Assembly: GCA_947579665.1 (NCBI GenBank)
Contig: OX388343.1
Span: 99,515,657 to 99,579,656, forward strand
Length of the DNA stretch: 64,000 nucleotides
DNA from: Sympetrum striolatum
Lineage: Eukaryota; Arthropoda; Insecta; Odonata; Libellulidae
Reading direction: 5' to 3'
In this document: positions 37,364 through 49,710 of the stretch, in pieces
Layout of the letters: each line of letters starts with the position of its first letter
Numbering within the stretch: the first letter of the stretch is position 1
Made by a program: the position numbers and the translations under genes
Notes under the pieces: model-generated
What the model was told of the DNA's origin: nothing
The model's database searches: none
What the model saw: the letters and a program-made list of their open reading frames with translations, nothing else

Positions 37364-40300
37364 TAAGTAATTACATATCATAACTATCCTTCAAAACAGA
37401 AGACTTTTCTTGCTACAATTAACATAATTTACACAGTGCTCATGGTTTCCTATTAATTACAAAGAAACTTATTAAGTCGCAGATTATTATTTGTATTTTA
37501 TGCAATTTATAAAAAGCATTAATATTTAATGTCTTGGTATTTATGAATAATCCCTACACGCTTCAGCATGCTATCGCAGAAACGTCTTTACCCTCTTATG
37601 TATATATCGCCCATCCCTGACACATTCAGATGCGAAAACTTCTCTTCTGGCAAGTTATTAAGATGACGCTCAGTTTCCTCCATCTTAAATATATTTCTAT
37701 ATCTCAAGATCGTGTTCTCCATAAAGCAGATTGAAAACTGCCAAAAAAATCATACACTGCAGCTTCGTTCAAGCCTTCCCACCGGTCATTTAATTTTTCC
37801 TGTCGACTAAATACCATTAATTTGTAATTGATGATAATAATTCTAGGTGAGGCATCTTGCTTAATGTCATTTTGGTCTCTCCTAACGATCAATTTGGTAT
37901 CACTCCGAGAGAGATGATCCGGTACAGTTCTCTGTCAATCTGTTTATGTGGCTAAAGAAGTAAAAACTCCTTCAGACTCTAAAAAAGCTGAATTTTGCTA
38001 AAATATCAAGTATTAAATTTTTGCCCCGAAAAGCCAATATATTTTATATTTTTCTACCTTGCGGTGTCAACTAATTGAAGTCTTTTCTATAAACTTTTCC
38101 TTGAAGAAAGTAGCATGGCCATCTAAATACGCATCGCTTATTATACGCTGCTTAGAAAATTGGTAATCCGGAATTCTGTTATTTCCGAATACCGGTGACA
38201 ACGAGATACGGAGCGCCGACAAATACGGCAATTGGAGATCTTTGAAACCATTCACTCATTAAAAACCGTATTCCAAATTATCTTTTCTCTCATATTACAC
38301 CTTCATTGAAGAGCTTCGAAAGTGATTTGCCCATTCCAACCTTGTTCCATTAATCACATGTTGTAGGTCGATTATGAAAAAGGTATTTACACAGGGGAAA
38401 TTCTTTCTGAGGTGAAACTTACAGAAATGATTTATTGAAATGATTCTTAACCGTATATTGCAAATGTATGCACAGGCGAAAGATTGTGTAGATGATAAAC
38501 ACTTGAGAAAGAATGGACCAGAAAAAGGAAGGTAAACTGTGTATAAATTGAATAAGGATGCATCGATAATACCAGAAAATGACAGAAAGATGTTTAGTTG
38601 ATGTAAATATTTATCGCTTAAAAGGGAGAATGTCTAACGAAATAAGAGAACGCCAAATGGAAGAAAGAGGATTTCATTTCTGGGAGAAGATGTTTGGGTG
38701 GAGAACGAATTCAAAGAAGAAATAAAACATTTTTAATGGCCGGAGTTAAAAGCGCACCTTATTGAGGCCTTTCATTTTTATCTCCGCTAAAATTAATTAT
38801 TTTTCGGGACTTCAAAGCGTTTGTCCTGTTTGTGAATACTTTAAATGATGAAACTCTGGAAATTTCATTTTCTTGAGTGTTATCTCACGAAGGACGAAAT
38901 TACATTACATTGAATATATAAAACTAACACAAAATGGAAATAAAATGTGTCCTGTCAGTAGAAATCTATCACATATCTTCAATTATATTTATATTATTTA
39001 AACATGCTGCAGATAACATTCTTGTTGTGGTATATTACTATGACTCTATTTTGAAATCTTTGAATAGACGTAGAGAATACACATACAGAAAATAACTTCT
39101 CATCAAAATAAATCCAGTAATAAGTAATTCATTATGCTACCACAGTTTTCCTTATTTTTACTGTTTTGTTTTACAGAACACTATCAGGCAATTAAAATCT
39201 GCCATAGATTTCGGCTGTAATTGTATGAGGGATACAATCACTGCTGAAAGTCCGTTAGATAATACGACAGGGAAACATTTAATTCATTAACTGAACAAAA
39301 CGATCATTCGATGGGCGAAAGTACGGAAGTTTGATACACAAAAATACTGTTATGAAATTGTTTAAAACGGCGAATTAGTATAAAAAATAACCTTAGTAAA
39401 ATAAATCTGGTAAAATAAAAACTTGTCCTTGTAACAGCTAAAATTATTTTATGGGCGTTAGATTTTTTGCATTTATATTGTTCACCTAAACTGTTGTTGT
39501 TTTAAGTATTTTTAGCAATAATTTACTCGACGCACTTCCTGTGAACCAGTTCTCTGCGTTCCTTTTACGAGTAACATTAACCCTTTCATTTCTTTCGCAG
39601 AGAGTATGCGATCTAAAATTAAAGGAAGATCAACGCCCGCCAAAATATTAATGCGCCATTCACGGAGAAGAGGATATCGAAATATTGATTGCTTTGACCT
39701 TTTTCAGAGTTAGTCCATTTTCATAACTTTCTCTTCCTCCTGTTCTCCTGTTTCTTTTCAATTTGCAAATTTCAATAAAAATTAACAATTTGAGGAATAA
39801 AGATTAAGGGAACAAACCGACGGCTGATCGTATTTCCAAAAAGAAAAAATAAGATGGAAATTTTACTTTCTGGATAATTTGCGGATTGTAGTAAATTATT
39901 TGAGCGAAATCTAATTTGCTGAGATTTTGGAGCAAAGAAGCCTAAAACAGATAAAGCAGCCCATTATAATGATGTGTAACATTTTCCATAACAATTAACA
40001 AAGAAAGGAATATTTTTGGCCAAAAGAGAAACTTCGGTGAAAAACCTCTTGATGCGAGAGGATGACGAGTACGCCTGAACATGCAATGTTATTTCACTTT
40101 AAGTTGAATAAAATTTAACTTTCTCCCATAACATTTCGAAATAGAAAACATAGAATAACGAACAATAAAAGGAATGTTAAATATCGTAAGAATATAGTTT
40201 ATTCAATTAGATTTAGTCGAATAGTGATTTTCTTGTATCGAAAACCTTATTATGCTATCATAGATACCGTGATTGGTGAATATTTTCCAACAGAGGAATT

Positions 40301-40871
40301 TGTTATATCTGGGTATAGCTCATTGATGCAGATGTACTCTGAAGATAAAAAAAATAATTTGTCTCATTCCTGGGAGTTGCGAAGGTATGAAAAGAGGCGC
40401 ACCCAGCGTCCTCTAGGATAGTCCCTTTTATATCTCTGAAGCAGGACAATTAGGATTCCTTATATTGATTGGGAAACGGCCTCTCGATCTTTGATACAAC
40501 GAATTTTTTGGGTACTTTTCTACTTCTAACAGCTGGTTGGAATTTAAGTCTCCATCCACGTCACCATTCATTGCATTGCGGGGGTACTGCACATCCTGCT
40601 AACATTCCTCTAAGCCTCTGACTAAAGGGATTATAGTAAAAGATTGTGTAGCCATCATAAGACGAATGAGTAATAATTTTAGCTACAATTAATAGCTTAG
40701 AAACCAAGTTGTATGGGTTTACCTGACAACGCTTCAATCAATTCCTCACAGGGATGGTGTTTGGAATATATTCCTAGTACTTGGTTCAATTGGGCGTGCT
40801 CCAACCAAGAACAAGAAAAACTGCTTCCAGATTTGGTCAGCTCACATCTCCATGGTGATCAATATGCTAAT
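37364..40871. other. AT-rich DNA, no gene recognised
   Basis: No transposon ends, exon signals or structured repeats that I can support. The short frames at 37704-37892 and 38067-38255 lack known motifs. Confidence 0.45.
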
Positions 40872-40873
40872 TA

Positions 40874-41199
40874 CCGTATTTTTCGTCGTATAAGACGCAC
40901 CCAATTTAAAGGTGGAAAATCTACAAAAAAAAGATTCAGAACCAAATACTGCAGTAAAATATTTTATTTCAACTGTATAAAGTTAACAGCAGTTAAGGAA
41001 AACTTTTATGTCAACCATGTAACTTATTAAGAACTATCTTTACTCTCATTAACAGTCGGTCCGCGGATTCTCATTCTGTTTCCAGTCGATCCGTTCGGAT
41101 CGCTGAGGCAAACTGTCTATTCGTCGTATAAGACGCACCAACTTCCCCCCCCCCAGTTTTGGGGAAGAAAAGGTGCGTCTTATACGGCGAAAAATACGG
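40874..41199. mobile_element. TA-flanked MITE with CCGTATTTTTCG ends
   Basis: Ends read CCGTATTTTTCGTCGTATAA (continuing GACGCACC) and its close inverse ending AAAATACGG, with TA on both sides (40872-40873, 41200-41201). The word CGTCGTATAAGACGCACC occurs again internally at about 41122. It is followed by a C10-type run and an inverse copy, making a strong hairpin in the right third. No transposase. Consistent with a Tc1/mariner/pogo-class MITE. Confidence 0.75.
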
Positions 41200-41201
41200 T
41201 A

Positions 41202-42409
41202 AATGGTACAGCAATCTATATTGTGATAGCGATATATTAATTTGATCATTAGTCTCCAATTGTAAACCAGGTTCACATTAACCGTATCTCTTAACGTATT
41301 ACAGAACACTTTAAATATTGACTCCGAGCTAAAAATATAAAGTCAATGCTGCCTGATCAGCTCCAATTTTTGCAATTTGACGTCGAAGATTGCATTTCTC
41401 TTTTTTTGTCAAACATAAGCTACAATATGATTATTAAAAAGGACCGCTACGATTATAATTGTTGTTTGTGTTTCTTTTACGACTTCGTATTTTCTCATGA
41501 ATGGAAAGGCTTTTGAAAATCCAATCTAGGTTTAATTCCGTTAGTGCTTTAATCAATAAAACACTTTTATCACCACTGAAAAAAAATTTCAAGATGTTTT
41601 GTAATCGCTTTTGTCTTCTTTATTGGATTGAAATGAAGGGGTGGGTCCCAGATAGAGCCTTTAGTTTTCATCGTATGTATGCACGTTCGCAGAATGTAAG
41701 TTCCGCTCGCCATGGTCACAATCGTCTACAGCTATGTTCTCTATATTTTCTGTAGGGGGCAGAGTAGGTGTCAAGTGCAGTCTTTTGCAGTGAAATCAGA
41801 TGCCAGACGATGGAAAGAGTTTAATTTGATTGCGTGAAAGAGAGCGTTATCCAATGAGGAGTGTGGCCTGTTCGTGTGATTGACACACTGCAGATGGAAA
41901 CAATGGACGAGCGATGGCGCGACTCGCCGAGGCGTCTAGAGGACAAACATCACTCGCCGCCATTTATTTTGGGGGACCGAAATGCTTTGCTTAAAAAGGA
42001 AGCGGTTATTCCAACGTAAACAATTTTCTCTACTTCGATGGGTGGATTTTAACGATAGTTATTCATAACATTTGACGGAATAATTTCTCGGATTTATGGG
42101 TCAGCACCAAATGAAGGCACGTAATAAAAGTAGAACGTAATCATAATCATTTTGAACTGGCTCAAGACATTGTAATACAATGAAGAGGGATTTGGTTGGA
42201 TTTCAACTTTCTGTTGGCTCTAAATCAAGAACATATGCTATTTTAAAATGGAATACGATGCTTTAAAAAGTTCAATTTTCACAATTCAACAGTTCAATAT
42301 GTCTCAGAACATAAAACTAATAATAATTTATTTCGTCACAAAACTTTCAAATACACAGAAAATTCTGCTGTGAATTAGTGACATGTAAGTTACTACAGGA
42401 AATCTAATG
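41202..42409. other. No gene recognised; GC-richer block at 41740-41990
   Basis: The block includes TTGATTGCGTGAAAGAGAGC and a GCCGCCATTTATTTTGG word resembling a YY1/Pho-type site. It could be regulatory DNA, but nothing confirms this. The frame at 41501-41755 has no known motif. Confidence 0.25.
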
Positions 42410-42411
42410 TA

Positions 42412-42488
42412 CACTCCTGGCCAAAATTAATGCAGCACCTCCCTAGCGATCCTTACGGCCGGTGCTTCGTTAATTTTGGCCAGGAGTG
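42412..42488. mobile_element. 77-bp palindromic Tc1-type MITE, copy A
   Basis: CACTCCTGGCCAAAATTAAT on the left and its near-perfect inverse on the right, flanked by TA (42410-42411, 42489-42490). About 30 bp of non-palindromic centre. Length, orientation and centre match the copy at 45189-45265. Confidence 0.8.
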
Positions 42489-42490
42489 TA

Positions 42491-44446
42491 CATAAATATA
42501 ATTCCACAAAGCAATATTTATATAGCCATTTTTACATTCAAATCTTCTATTTATAGAATTTAAATAAGAAATATGAAAATGATTTTAACAATTGGAACTA
42601 AATTGTTAAAACAAATGCTATTATATATAAACATTATTTCAAACCAATCCTTAAATCGTTATTAAATTCAACAGGATAAGTCATTAATTAATGAAATGTA
42701 GGAAATTAATGAATCATTGAAATTCAGGAACCCGGTTATCCTCGGCTGTAACTACGTTTATAGTTTTTTATCGGGTTTATGAAAATGGTCACTAAAATTG
42801 ATATTCAGGATCATTCATTCTTCATAAACGCAAATTAATTTCTGGATCGACGGTCATAACTTTTGCAATGCAAAAACACTTGTAAAACCAGGTAAGACTT
42901 AGAATTACAATTTATAAAATTTTTTTCATAAGTTTCTCGTGACTGATTAGTATTATAATTTTTAATTAGTTAAATTAGTAATTAGCTCAGAATTATAATT
43001 TTTACTGATTTCTGTGAACTAATCTAAATGGAAGTATCTGATGACTATTGCTTTATGAAGTATGTACTTAAGTGAGTAGAAATTTATATGAGAGTTAAAA
43101 TGTTATTGTAGATACATTTCATAAGAAGTGAAGTAGCGTGACATCACCGAAGTAATTATCAGAAATATAACGGCAGGTCGCATTGAATCAGAGAGAGGTA
43201 AGAAAAGAGAGAACTCATAACGAATGGACCACTGATAAAGAAGTGCATTTCGACGTGCACTTGAACGGGTGAGGACAGCCGTGTGGATATAGTGGATCTA
43301 TTATCTAATAATGGGATCGGGCCCTTTGCTTAAGTCCAATTTCAATGTCATCAGACCTCTTCCGTTTCAGCTGAAACACGACGAAACCTTAGCCGCTGAT
43401 ATCATTTCATCCCACATTTACCCACGGATTTCCCAATTACTCGCGGTGATGGTCTTGCGTGATTTCGTTCTCCTATTTGTTGTTTTAATGGGAAATGTGA
43501 CGTTTACTATCGCAGTTCAGTTGATGGAGTTTTATTTTATGATGAATACGGAGGCTCAAAATTCATAATTGTGGAACTTCATCCACTCCCAAAAATATAA
43601 CTTTTCCAAAAAATAACTATTATTATAGTGTTTTAGAGTAGGGAGAATTATTTAGACGAGCGTTTTACCTTAACCTTAAGGATTTTATTAGAGATCAATC
43701 TAAATAAAAGAGAGAGAGATCAAAATAAAATATAATCAGGACGAACAAGGTAAATGGTAGATTGATTAAAACATTCATAGTTCACGAGAAAGGAAATTAC
43801 ATTTTTGAGAACTTTTGCGTCGCAATAGCTTCAAAATTCGATAAATTCTCCAACTCTCCGAACCAGATTGGAAGTAGGATAATAAATTACCAGGAGACCA
43901 AACGACTTCACCGAGATAAAGGACAAATAATTTACACCACGTCAATGCCAGTTTCTACATGGAAGGATCTTAAATTTCCTTCGAAATTTATTTTAAAACT
44001 CAAAAGTATATAAACGCTTTATAAATGGATACACGACGAAATAAATTTTCAATGAAGCCAAAGCACCGGTAAATAGAGAAAGATAGACTACGGCAGCATA
44101 AAATGAATAAAATGTAACGGAATTTAGTGCTAAAAAAAATTATGAAAGTAAAATTGACAAACCGTACAACTAATTTAGAGGTAATAAAGGTCAGTGGGAG
44201 ACGTTGTGAATAGTAAAAAGAAATACAAACGAAAAGCCTAGACAGGATAGCCACCTCAAGACAATCTTGGAGTGAATAATGGAAGGAAAAATTATAGAAG
44301 TAGATCTGGATTTCTTGTGGCAGGTAAGAGAAAGTTGATGTCACGATTATTAATTGTGAGGAACGAAGCCATAATACAGTACGTACTTGGAGAGTTGCAG
44401 AAAACAAGTCTTCGGGTTCCCAAGGAAAAAAGGAATTGAAAGAAGT
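42491..44446. other. AT-rich DNA, no recognised gene
   Basis: An 85-codon frame at 43311-43568 encodes one hydrophobic stretch (LRDFVLLFVVLMGNVTFTIA) but has no splice context or family signature, and its base use is not clearly coding. The minus frame at 44000-44506 runs through the tRNA-like repeat and is not a gene. Confidence 0.35.
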
Positions 44447-44516
44447 CTGACAGGGCCGGGAATCGAACGCGGGATCTTCCTCTATCCGGGAGGCTGCCTT
44501 AACCATCTAGGCTACC
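44447..44516 (-). repeat. Single-arm copy of the tRNA-like repeat
   Basis: Minus strand: TAGCCTAGATGGTTAAGGCA, an anticodon-like stem-loop CCTCCCGGATAGAGG, then a B-box-like GTTCGATTCC and CGGCCCTGTCAGAC. It lacks the mirrored second arm of the copies at 14798 and 44673. The upstream flank still has the CCCAAGGAAAAAAGGAATTG outer segment. Confidence 0.6.
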
Positions 44517-44672
44517 CAGCCAGAACATTTTAACAAGCCATTTTTGGGACTTTGCGCGCAAGGGCAAGTGTAGTTTCGTCCGACTGAGCGGCATCGTCTA
44601 CGGCCATAGCCTCATCGAGGCACCAGCAACACAAAGAGGTGTAAGGAGAAACCCCCCTAAGGATATACAAAT

Positions 44673-44957
44673 AAGGAAAGGGTCGAAAAGAATTTGCACG
44701 TAAGGGCGTGCACCCAGGATAATTCCCAAGAAAAAACGGAATTGAAAAAAGTCTGACAGGGCCGGGAATCGAACCCGGGATCTTGCTCTATCCGGGAGGC
44801 TGCCTTAACCATCTAGTTTTGGGGAATTTACCTACCGGATAGAGGAAGATTCCAGGTTCGATTCCTAGCCCTGTCAGCCTTTTTTCAATTCCGTTTTTCC
44901 TTGGGAATTTTCCTGGGTGCACGCCCTTATGTGCAAAGTCACCTCAACCCTTTCCTT
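44673..44957. repeat. Inverted dimer of the tRNA-like repeat, fullest copy
   Basis: The outer ends AAGGAAAGGGT and ACCCTTTCCTT are inverse. Each arm carries GTGCACCCAGGA, TTCCCAAGGAAAAACGGAATT-like outer sequence (slightly varied), a run of Ts, and GACAGGGCCGGGAATCGAAC, which is the inverse T-arm and B box of a tRNA-like sequence. The centre (about 44815-44832) separates two tRNA-like 5' ends pointing away from each other. The right-arm head is shortened. No poly(A) tail. Confidence 0.7.
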
Positions 44958-45188
44958 AAATCTTCGGGTTTTTAGCCTATGATGATATAAAATTGAAATT
45001 AATACGTCGAAGCATAACTTTGCGGAACTTAACACAAACGTTGAAAAAAGAATGCTTTGTAATTTCCACAGCAGGTTTATTGTTCAACTTTTCCCGTCAA
45101 CGGGTTGACATCTGTTGGTGAAACTAGTCAAACAACACACGTGCTGTGGAAATTGCAAAGTGTTCTTTCTTTTATCATGTATGATGTA

Positions 45189-45265
45189 CACTCCTGGCCA
45201 AAATTAACGCAGCACCTCCCTAGCGATCCTTACGGCTGGTGCTACGTTAATTTTGGCCAGGACTG
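45189..45265. mobile_element. 77-bp palindromic Tc1-type MITE, copy B
   Basis: CACTCCTGGCCAAAATTAAC on the left and the inverse of CAGTCCTGGCCAAAATTAAC on the right, between TA dinucleotides (45187-45188, 45266-45267). It differs from copy A at only a few bases. Confidence 0.8.
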
Positions 45266-45267
45266 TA

Positions 45268-47486
45268 CCTGTGTGAGAAAAAGATGGCATAAATCTGGAT
45301 TTGACCCTATCATAGAGTATTATTAAGCCTTCCGTCCGAAATAATATTTTACTTGAATCTAATCCATGACTTTTCAAAGTATAAGGAAAGATACGATATA
45401 GAGGATTGATACTCGAGGATAGTATTTGTAAAATAAACATTTATGCGTCGTCTTGGCTGGTAACGCTATTAAAATGTTTAAAAGAATTCAGAATCTTGGG
45501 GATTATTCAGGTGTTGATAAAGCGGGCGTTTTCTCGTTAAATATTTGTCCATCGTCAAAACTTTAATAACATTAAAAACTCACGCTTCTGATATTTCTCT
45601 CTCTTCGAGTTTAACCAATATCTAAATAAAATGCTTAAGAATTGTATCCACTCAGACGAATCGAAATGCTTTCCGATGCCAACGGTCGCTCGAGAGCGAG
45701 GAAAATATAAACAGAGCATATTCAATTCCATTTTATTCCTTCTTCGACGACGCTATCAACTCCTTCCTTCATTTCCATTTAAGCTTCCATTTTCTTTTTC
45801 CACTCTCCCAAAATATACATACAGCCGTCGCTCCCTTCACCCTTTCCAAATTTTTAAAATTTCTCTCCCCTGTTGTTCTTAGCGCCTGATTCAAACTACA
45901 GAGTGAAAAAGAGGGAGAGAGAGATAAAGAGAGAAGGAAGGAGGGAGAGAAATATCTCTTTCCACTTGGTCTCATCGCGTTCTGCATTTGTCGCCTTCAA
46001 GGGCGAGAAACGTGTATCAAGGAAGATCCAAAATTTCGAGAATTCAAGGAAAGAACGTGTAAGAATAACGAGGGAATATTAATTTTTTAAATTTCTTCCG
46101 GAAAGAAGTGGGTTGACAGCCAAATGGGTAAAGACTTGTCAAAAAGGACTGAAGATACGTGATAGAAAAAGAAATTGAAGACGCAGATGAGGAAGATTTA
46201 GCGTTCACTAGGTTGTTGACGTTTCTATAGGAATTTAAATTGAATTTGACTTTAAATTTTCCCAGGCAGCTACTTGAAATCCGTAACTCTATTTACTATT
46301 TTCACGTAGGGAAAATGTTTCCTTTTCCCTTTTGTATGTCTAAGTTTCGTAAATGAATCATGTGTATGTTTTATATATTTCTGGAGAAGAGGTCCGTAAT
46401 TAGTTTTCATAGTTTCAACGTATGAACAAATTATTCGATTATTTTTTGGTACTCCATCATAAATAAAGAAATCGAGGGACCGATGAAATGCGTGCTTTTG
46501 TTTGCAGTGTTTATCTCAATCCGTACATCTTTTCCAATGCTTACACATGTTTGCATTTACTCACATAAATAAGAATGGCGCCAAATATCTTACGACAAAA
46601 TACGTATTAAATATAGAGAGATTCTTAATCATAATACTAATATGTGTAACAATTTGATGAGTACTACAATGCCAAAGTATTCGGAAAGTCTATTTATAAT
46701 CTTTCTTTTGATTAGTATTCGGGAATTTTGCACGGAGACTATGTTTAAAATGCCGGTATATGTCCGGTTTATTATTGGTTCTATCAACTGCCCCTTAAGA
46801 CCTGACTTCATTTTCAGTCTCGTCGATATTTTTAAAACTCACGTCTTCACGAAAAACTCTAAATATAATTTAGAAAAATTAAGCATGCTTGGTAAAGTAG
46901 CTTAAAGTAGATTTGTTTCATTAGAAGTCTTCATTGGAATTTAGGTTTGATATAAATCAGTGATGACAGTGCATGCGATATAGTAGGAAACATCTTTTAT
47001 TTAAGCTTTCATTATAATTTTCATACACTGGAAAGTATTTTAAATCTTATGAAATCGCGCTAAATACGGTGTCTCACTCACTCTGACCGTTAGAGATTTA
47101 AAGACTCAATAATCCGTCTTTGACGGCGTTTCGTACCAAATTGTGACCGATTCCAGAAACAACGAAAGGCCCGGATTATTGGCAATCTGAATCAAATGTG
47201 ACACGGAACAGAGACAAAGACTGCTTTTGGAGGATTCCAATCCTTCAATTCGCGGCCCAGTTCCAATTTCTTTCCTTACACCGACTGTTTAGGTTTAGAC
47301 ATATTAAAGACAATAAAGGTTTATAAAAATGAACGTCCATCTATTATTTTTTCTGTTTCACTCATTTTAATCAGTAAACATTAAAAATGGATAGAAACGA
47401 ATATGTATACATTTTTGACAGTTCACTTAATTTTTCGAATTAATTGAACTACTCAATTCGACGTTAGCTCAATTTACCCAAGTTGT
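45268..47486. other. No gene recognised; purine tract at 45901-45951
   Basis: The (GA)-rich purine tract at 45901-45951 is a simple repeat. The short frames at 45631-45882 and 46642-46905 are unrecognised. The remainder is AT-rich. Confidence 0.45.
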
Positions 47487-47948
47487 GTCACGGTCGCGCC
47501 CCTGAAGCTCCCCTATGCTGACTGTACTACAATCGGCTGACGCCCTTAATGTCCGCAGCCGCGAGATGGCAGCACTGAATCTCGCCCTTTGAAACCATAA
47601 TCTCATATGGAGTAAATGGAAAAAACAGCACGATTATGATACTTTTTCCCTCTTTTTCTTTGCGGGAGTAGTATATACCAAAGATGGAATTCAGAGTTAG
47701 TGATTTATTCTTTTATAAGTACTTAAAACAATTGAATAAAATGGGCAAATTAGTAAATCCGAAGAATAAGTGCAGGTTGCCTTCATGGCACACCACAAGT
47801 AACTTCGTCGCTGTGAAAACATTATACATAGATCAGCGAAGTGCAATATATTCTGCTTGGATACACAGAAAATAATTGATCCTTAATACATTACCAAAGT
47901 TACATCTATTTTAAACTAGTCCTATTAAAACTAGAATCGCAGGATGTA

Positions 47949-48069
47949 CATGGGTGGTCTGAAAAGTTTTCAAAATTTCAACATTTCTTGACTTGTTTTC
48001 TGAAAATTTCTGAACATTTTCTGTAGATGTCTGAAAATCTGGGGTCGGAAACTTTTCAGACCACCCTCG
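47949..48069. mobile_element. Mariner-type MITE in P-like copy 2
   Basis: CATGGGTGGTCTGAAAAGTT to CAGACCACCCTCG, with TA on both sides (47947-47948 and 48070-48071). Same position and type as 20577-20698 in copy 1, so it was inserted before the composite multiplied. Confidence 0.65.
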
Positions 48070-48168
48070 TATATACATTTCCTAAAAAAAATCGAAGTTC
48101 CCAGAAGTAGTCTCCAGGAAATGAGTAAACGGTCAAATATTGTTAAAACATACATAAATCCAAAAGTA

Positions 48169-48597
48169 TCAAATTTTAATGACTGGCGTGGAATGCATTT
48201 CATCTTGGGGAGGCCTTTTCGATGCACTTTCTTGAACAGCCTCCAAATTTATAAACTTTGCATGCTGTCTAATCCTCATAGTTACATAATATTTTATTAT
48301 ATATGCTATGATTTCACTTCCGTGCTCAAAGCATGGAAAAGTTATCTCTTCAAGTAACTCTGTAATTATGCACTCAAGCACATCATTAGACTCACAGTGC
48401 TTTACAAATTGTTCCTCCACTTTGCGGATGAAAGTATGAAGGTTTACATTAGGATGAACCAAACCCCCCATACTTTTCATATTTGTTAACTTTGCTACTG
48501 AATAGCAAGAGAATGCCCCCGGATGAATTAATGCTGCCTGGCAAACAGCACACTTGCTGTGTTTCTTGATCTGGTGCAATACAACGATGACCAGGCA
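48169..48597 (-). pseudogene. C-terminal P/THAP9-like transposase fragment, copy 2
   Basis: The open frame of about 136 residues (48579 down to a stop at 48169-48171) is better preserved than in copy 1. It reads HSKCAVCQAALIHPGA, SMGGLVHPNVNLHTFI, KVEEQFVKHCESNDVLECII, then a helical acidic stretch, YIIKYYVTMRIRQHAKFI, and ends TPVIKI. Paired cysteines, the GGL-HPN word and the E-Q-F helix match the C-terminal region of P-element/THAP9 transposases. The same frame extends a little upstream (CLVIVVLHQIKK) and then stops. There is no start codon in a good context, no THAP zinc finger and no catalytic core. It also lacks the 102-base segment of copy 1, joining AAAAGG directly to CCTCCCC. It is likely non-functional alone. 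Confidence 0.6.
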
Positions 48598-48722
48598 TTT
48601 TTAAGATTAAGGATACCTTAAGGATATCTTAAAATATATCAAAAGTCTTCAAGCGCAGTAACGACAATGAAGATCTCCAACTCACGCAACGTGGTCGCAC
48701 TTTCCAACTTACATCAACGTTA

Positions 48723-49710
48723 CCGTAGAAAGGGGTGACTTCGGCCACGCGTGCACTGCTCCACAAATTTTGAATTTGTAGTATAATATCTAAAATTTCA
48801 CAAAATAGCTATTTTTCCTGCCCTTTAGAATTTAGATTATCTTGACATATCGCCAGAAAATCCGTCTTGCTCCTTGCAACATTGACAGTACAATTGTCAT
48901 TGGGAACTAAATTGAAAATCGTGCATTCTCGAGACAAGTCTACGAAACCTCAGTCTGTTAACTTCTCTCAGTAACACTCAGCAAGATGGGAAACATTTGA
49001 AGACAATTGGAGGCCAAACAGAGCTTCTTCGTGAAAAAAGATTAAATTAGTGGAAGTGCTGTTTAATTTATTATGAGTATTCGTGATATCCAAATTTTAG
49101 TGCAAACGTATTTGAACAGTAAAAAGTAAATGTTCAATGCTTTGAAAAAAATTCCAGAAATTGTTTGGGTTCGGAGATTCATTAGTAGAAACAAAACACC
49201 GACTCTAAGATTTGAAAAAAATTTAAAAGGGTTCGAGTGACAGTGAGTAGGAGTTTTCTACAAGAATTTTTATTCTTTTTGTTTTTGGAGGAAAAAAATT
49301 TAAAAATGTAAAAAATTTATTATTCTTTTGAAAATTTATAAATAAAGTGGAAAAACGTTATTATGAGTCAATAACTTCTTATCTCAGTACCTATTAAACA
49401 ATTATTAAATATAATGATAATTTAAAGATTTTAAAATATATTAATGGTCGTAATATTAGTCATATAGTTAATTTTATAGGCGATATTTAGGAAACATATT
49501 TAGTGGCCGAAGTCACCGCATTGGTTAGGGTGCCTAAGGCAGCTATTATTTATATTTTAAACTAATTCCGTTGCTTAAGAAAAATATTTAGATTTGCATG
49601 AATAAGAATTACCTTCATGTAATTTAAATTTTCTGAGCATAGAGAATGTAATTGAAAACAGAAATAATTAAAAAAATTTATAAAACGGCCAAAGTCAGCC
49701 CTTTCTACGG
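48723..49710 (+). mobile_element. pogo-like element nested in P-like copy 2
   Basis: Ends CCGTAGAAAGGGGTGACTTC and the inverse of CCGTAGAAAGGGCTGACTTT, with TA at 48721-48722 and 49711-49712. The ends are better preserved than in copy 1. The plus-strand helix-turn-helix remnant near 49128-49320 (FNALKKIPEIVWVRRFISRN) is interrupted soon after. Confidence 0.7.

Noticed and set aside
41740..41990. Promoter or enhancer with YY1/Pho-like GCCGCCATTT
   Set aside because: A single short motif in a GC-richer patch is not enough to call a regulatory element.
43311..43568. 85-codon frame with a hydrophobic segment
   Set aside because: Third-position composition is not clearly coding, and there is no splice or promoter context or recognisable family.
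44000..44506. 168-codon minus-strand frame, longest in the window
   Set aside because: It runs into the tRNA-like repeat, starts inside it, and the rest is AT-driven with no family signature.
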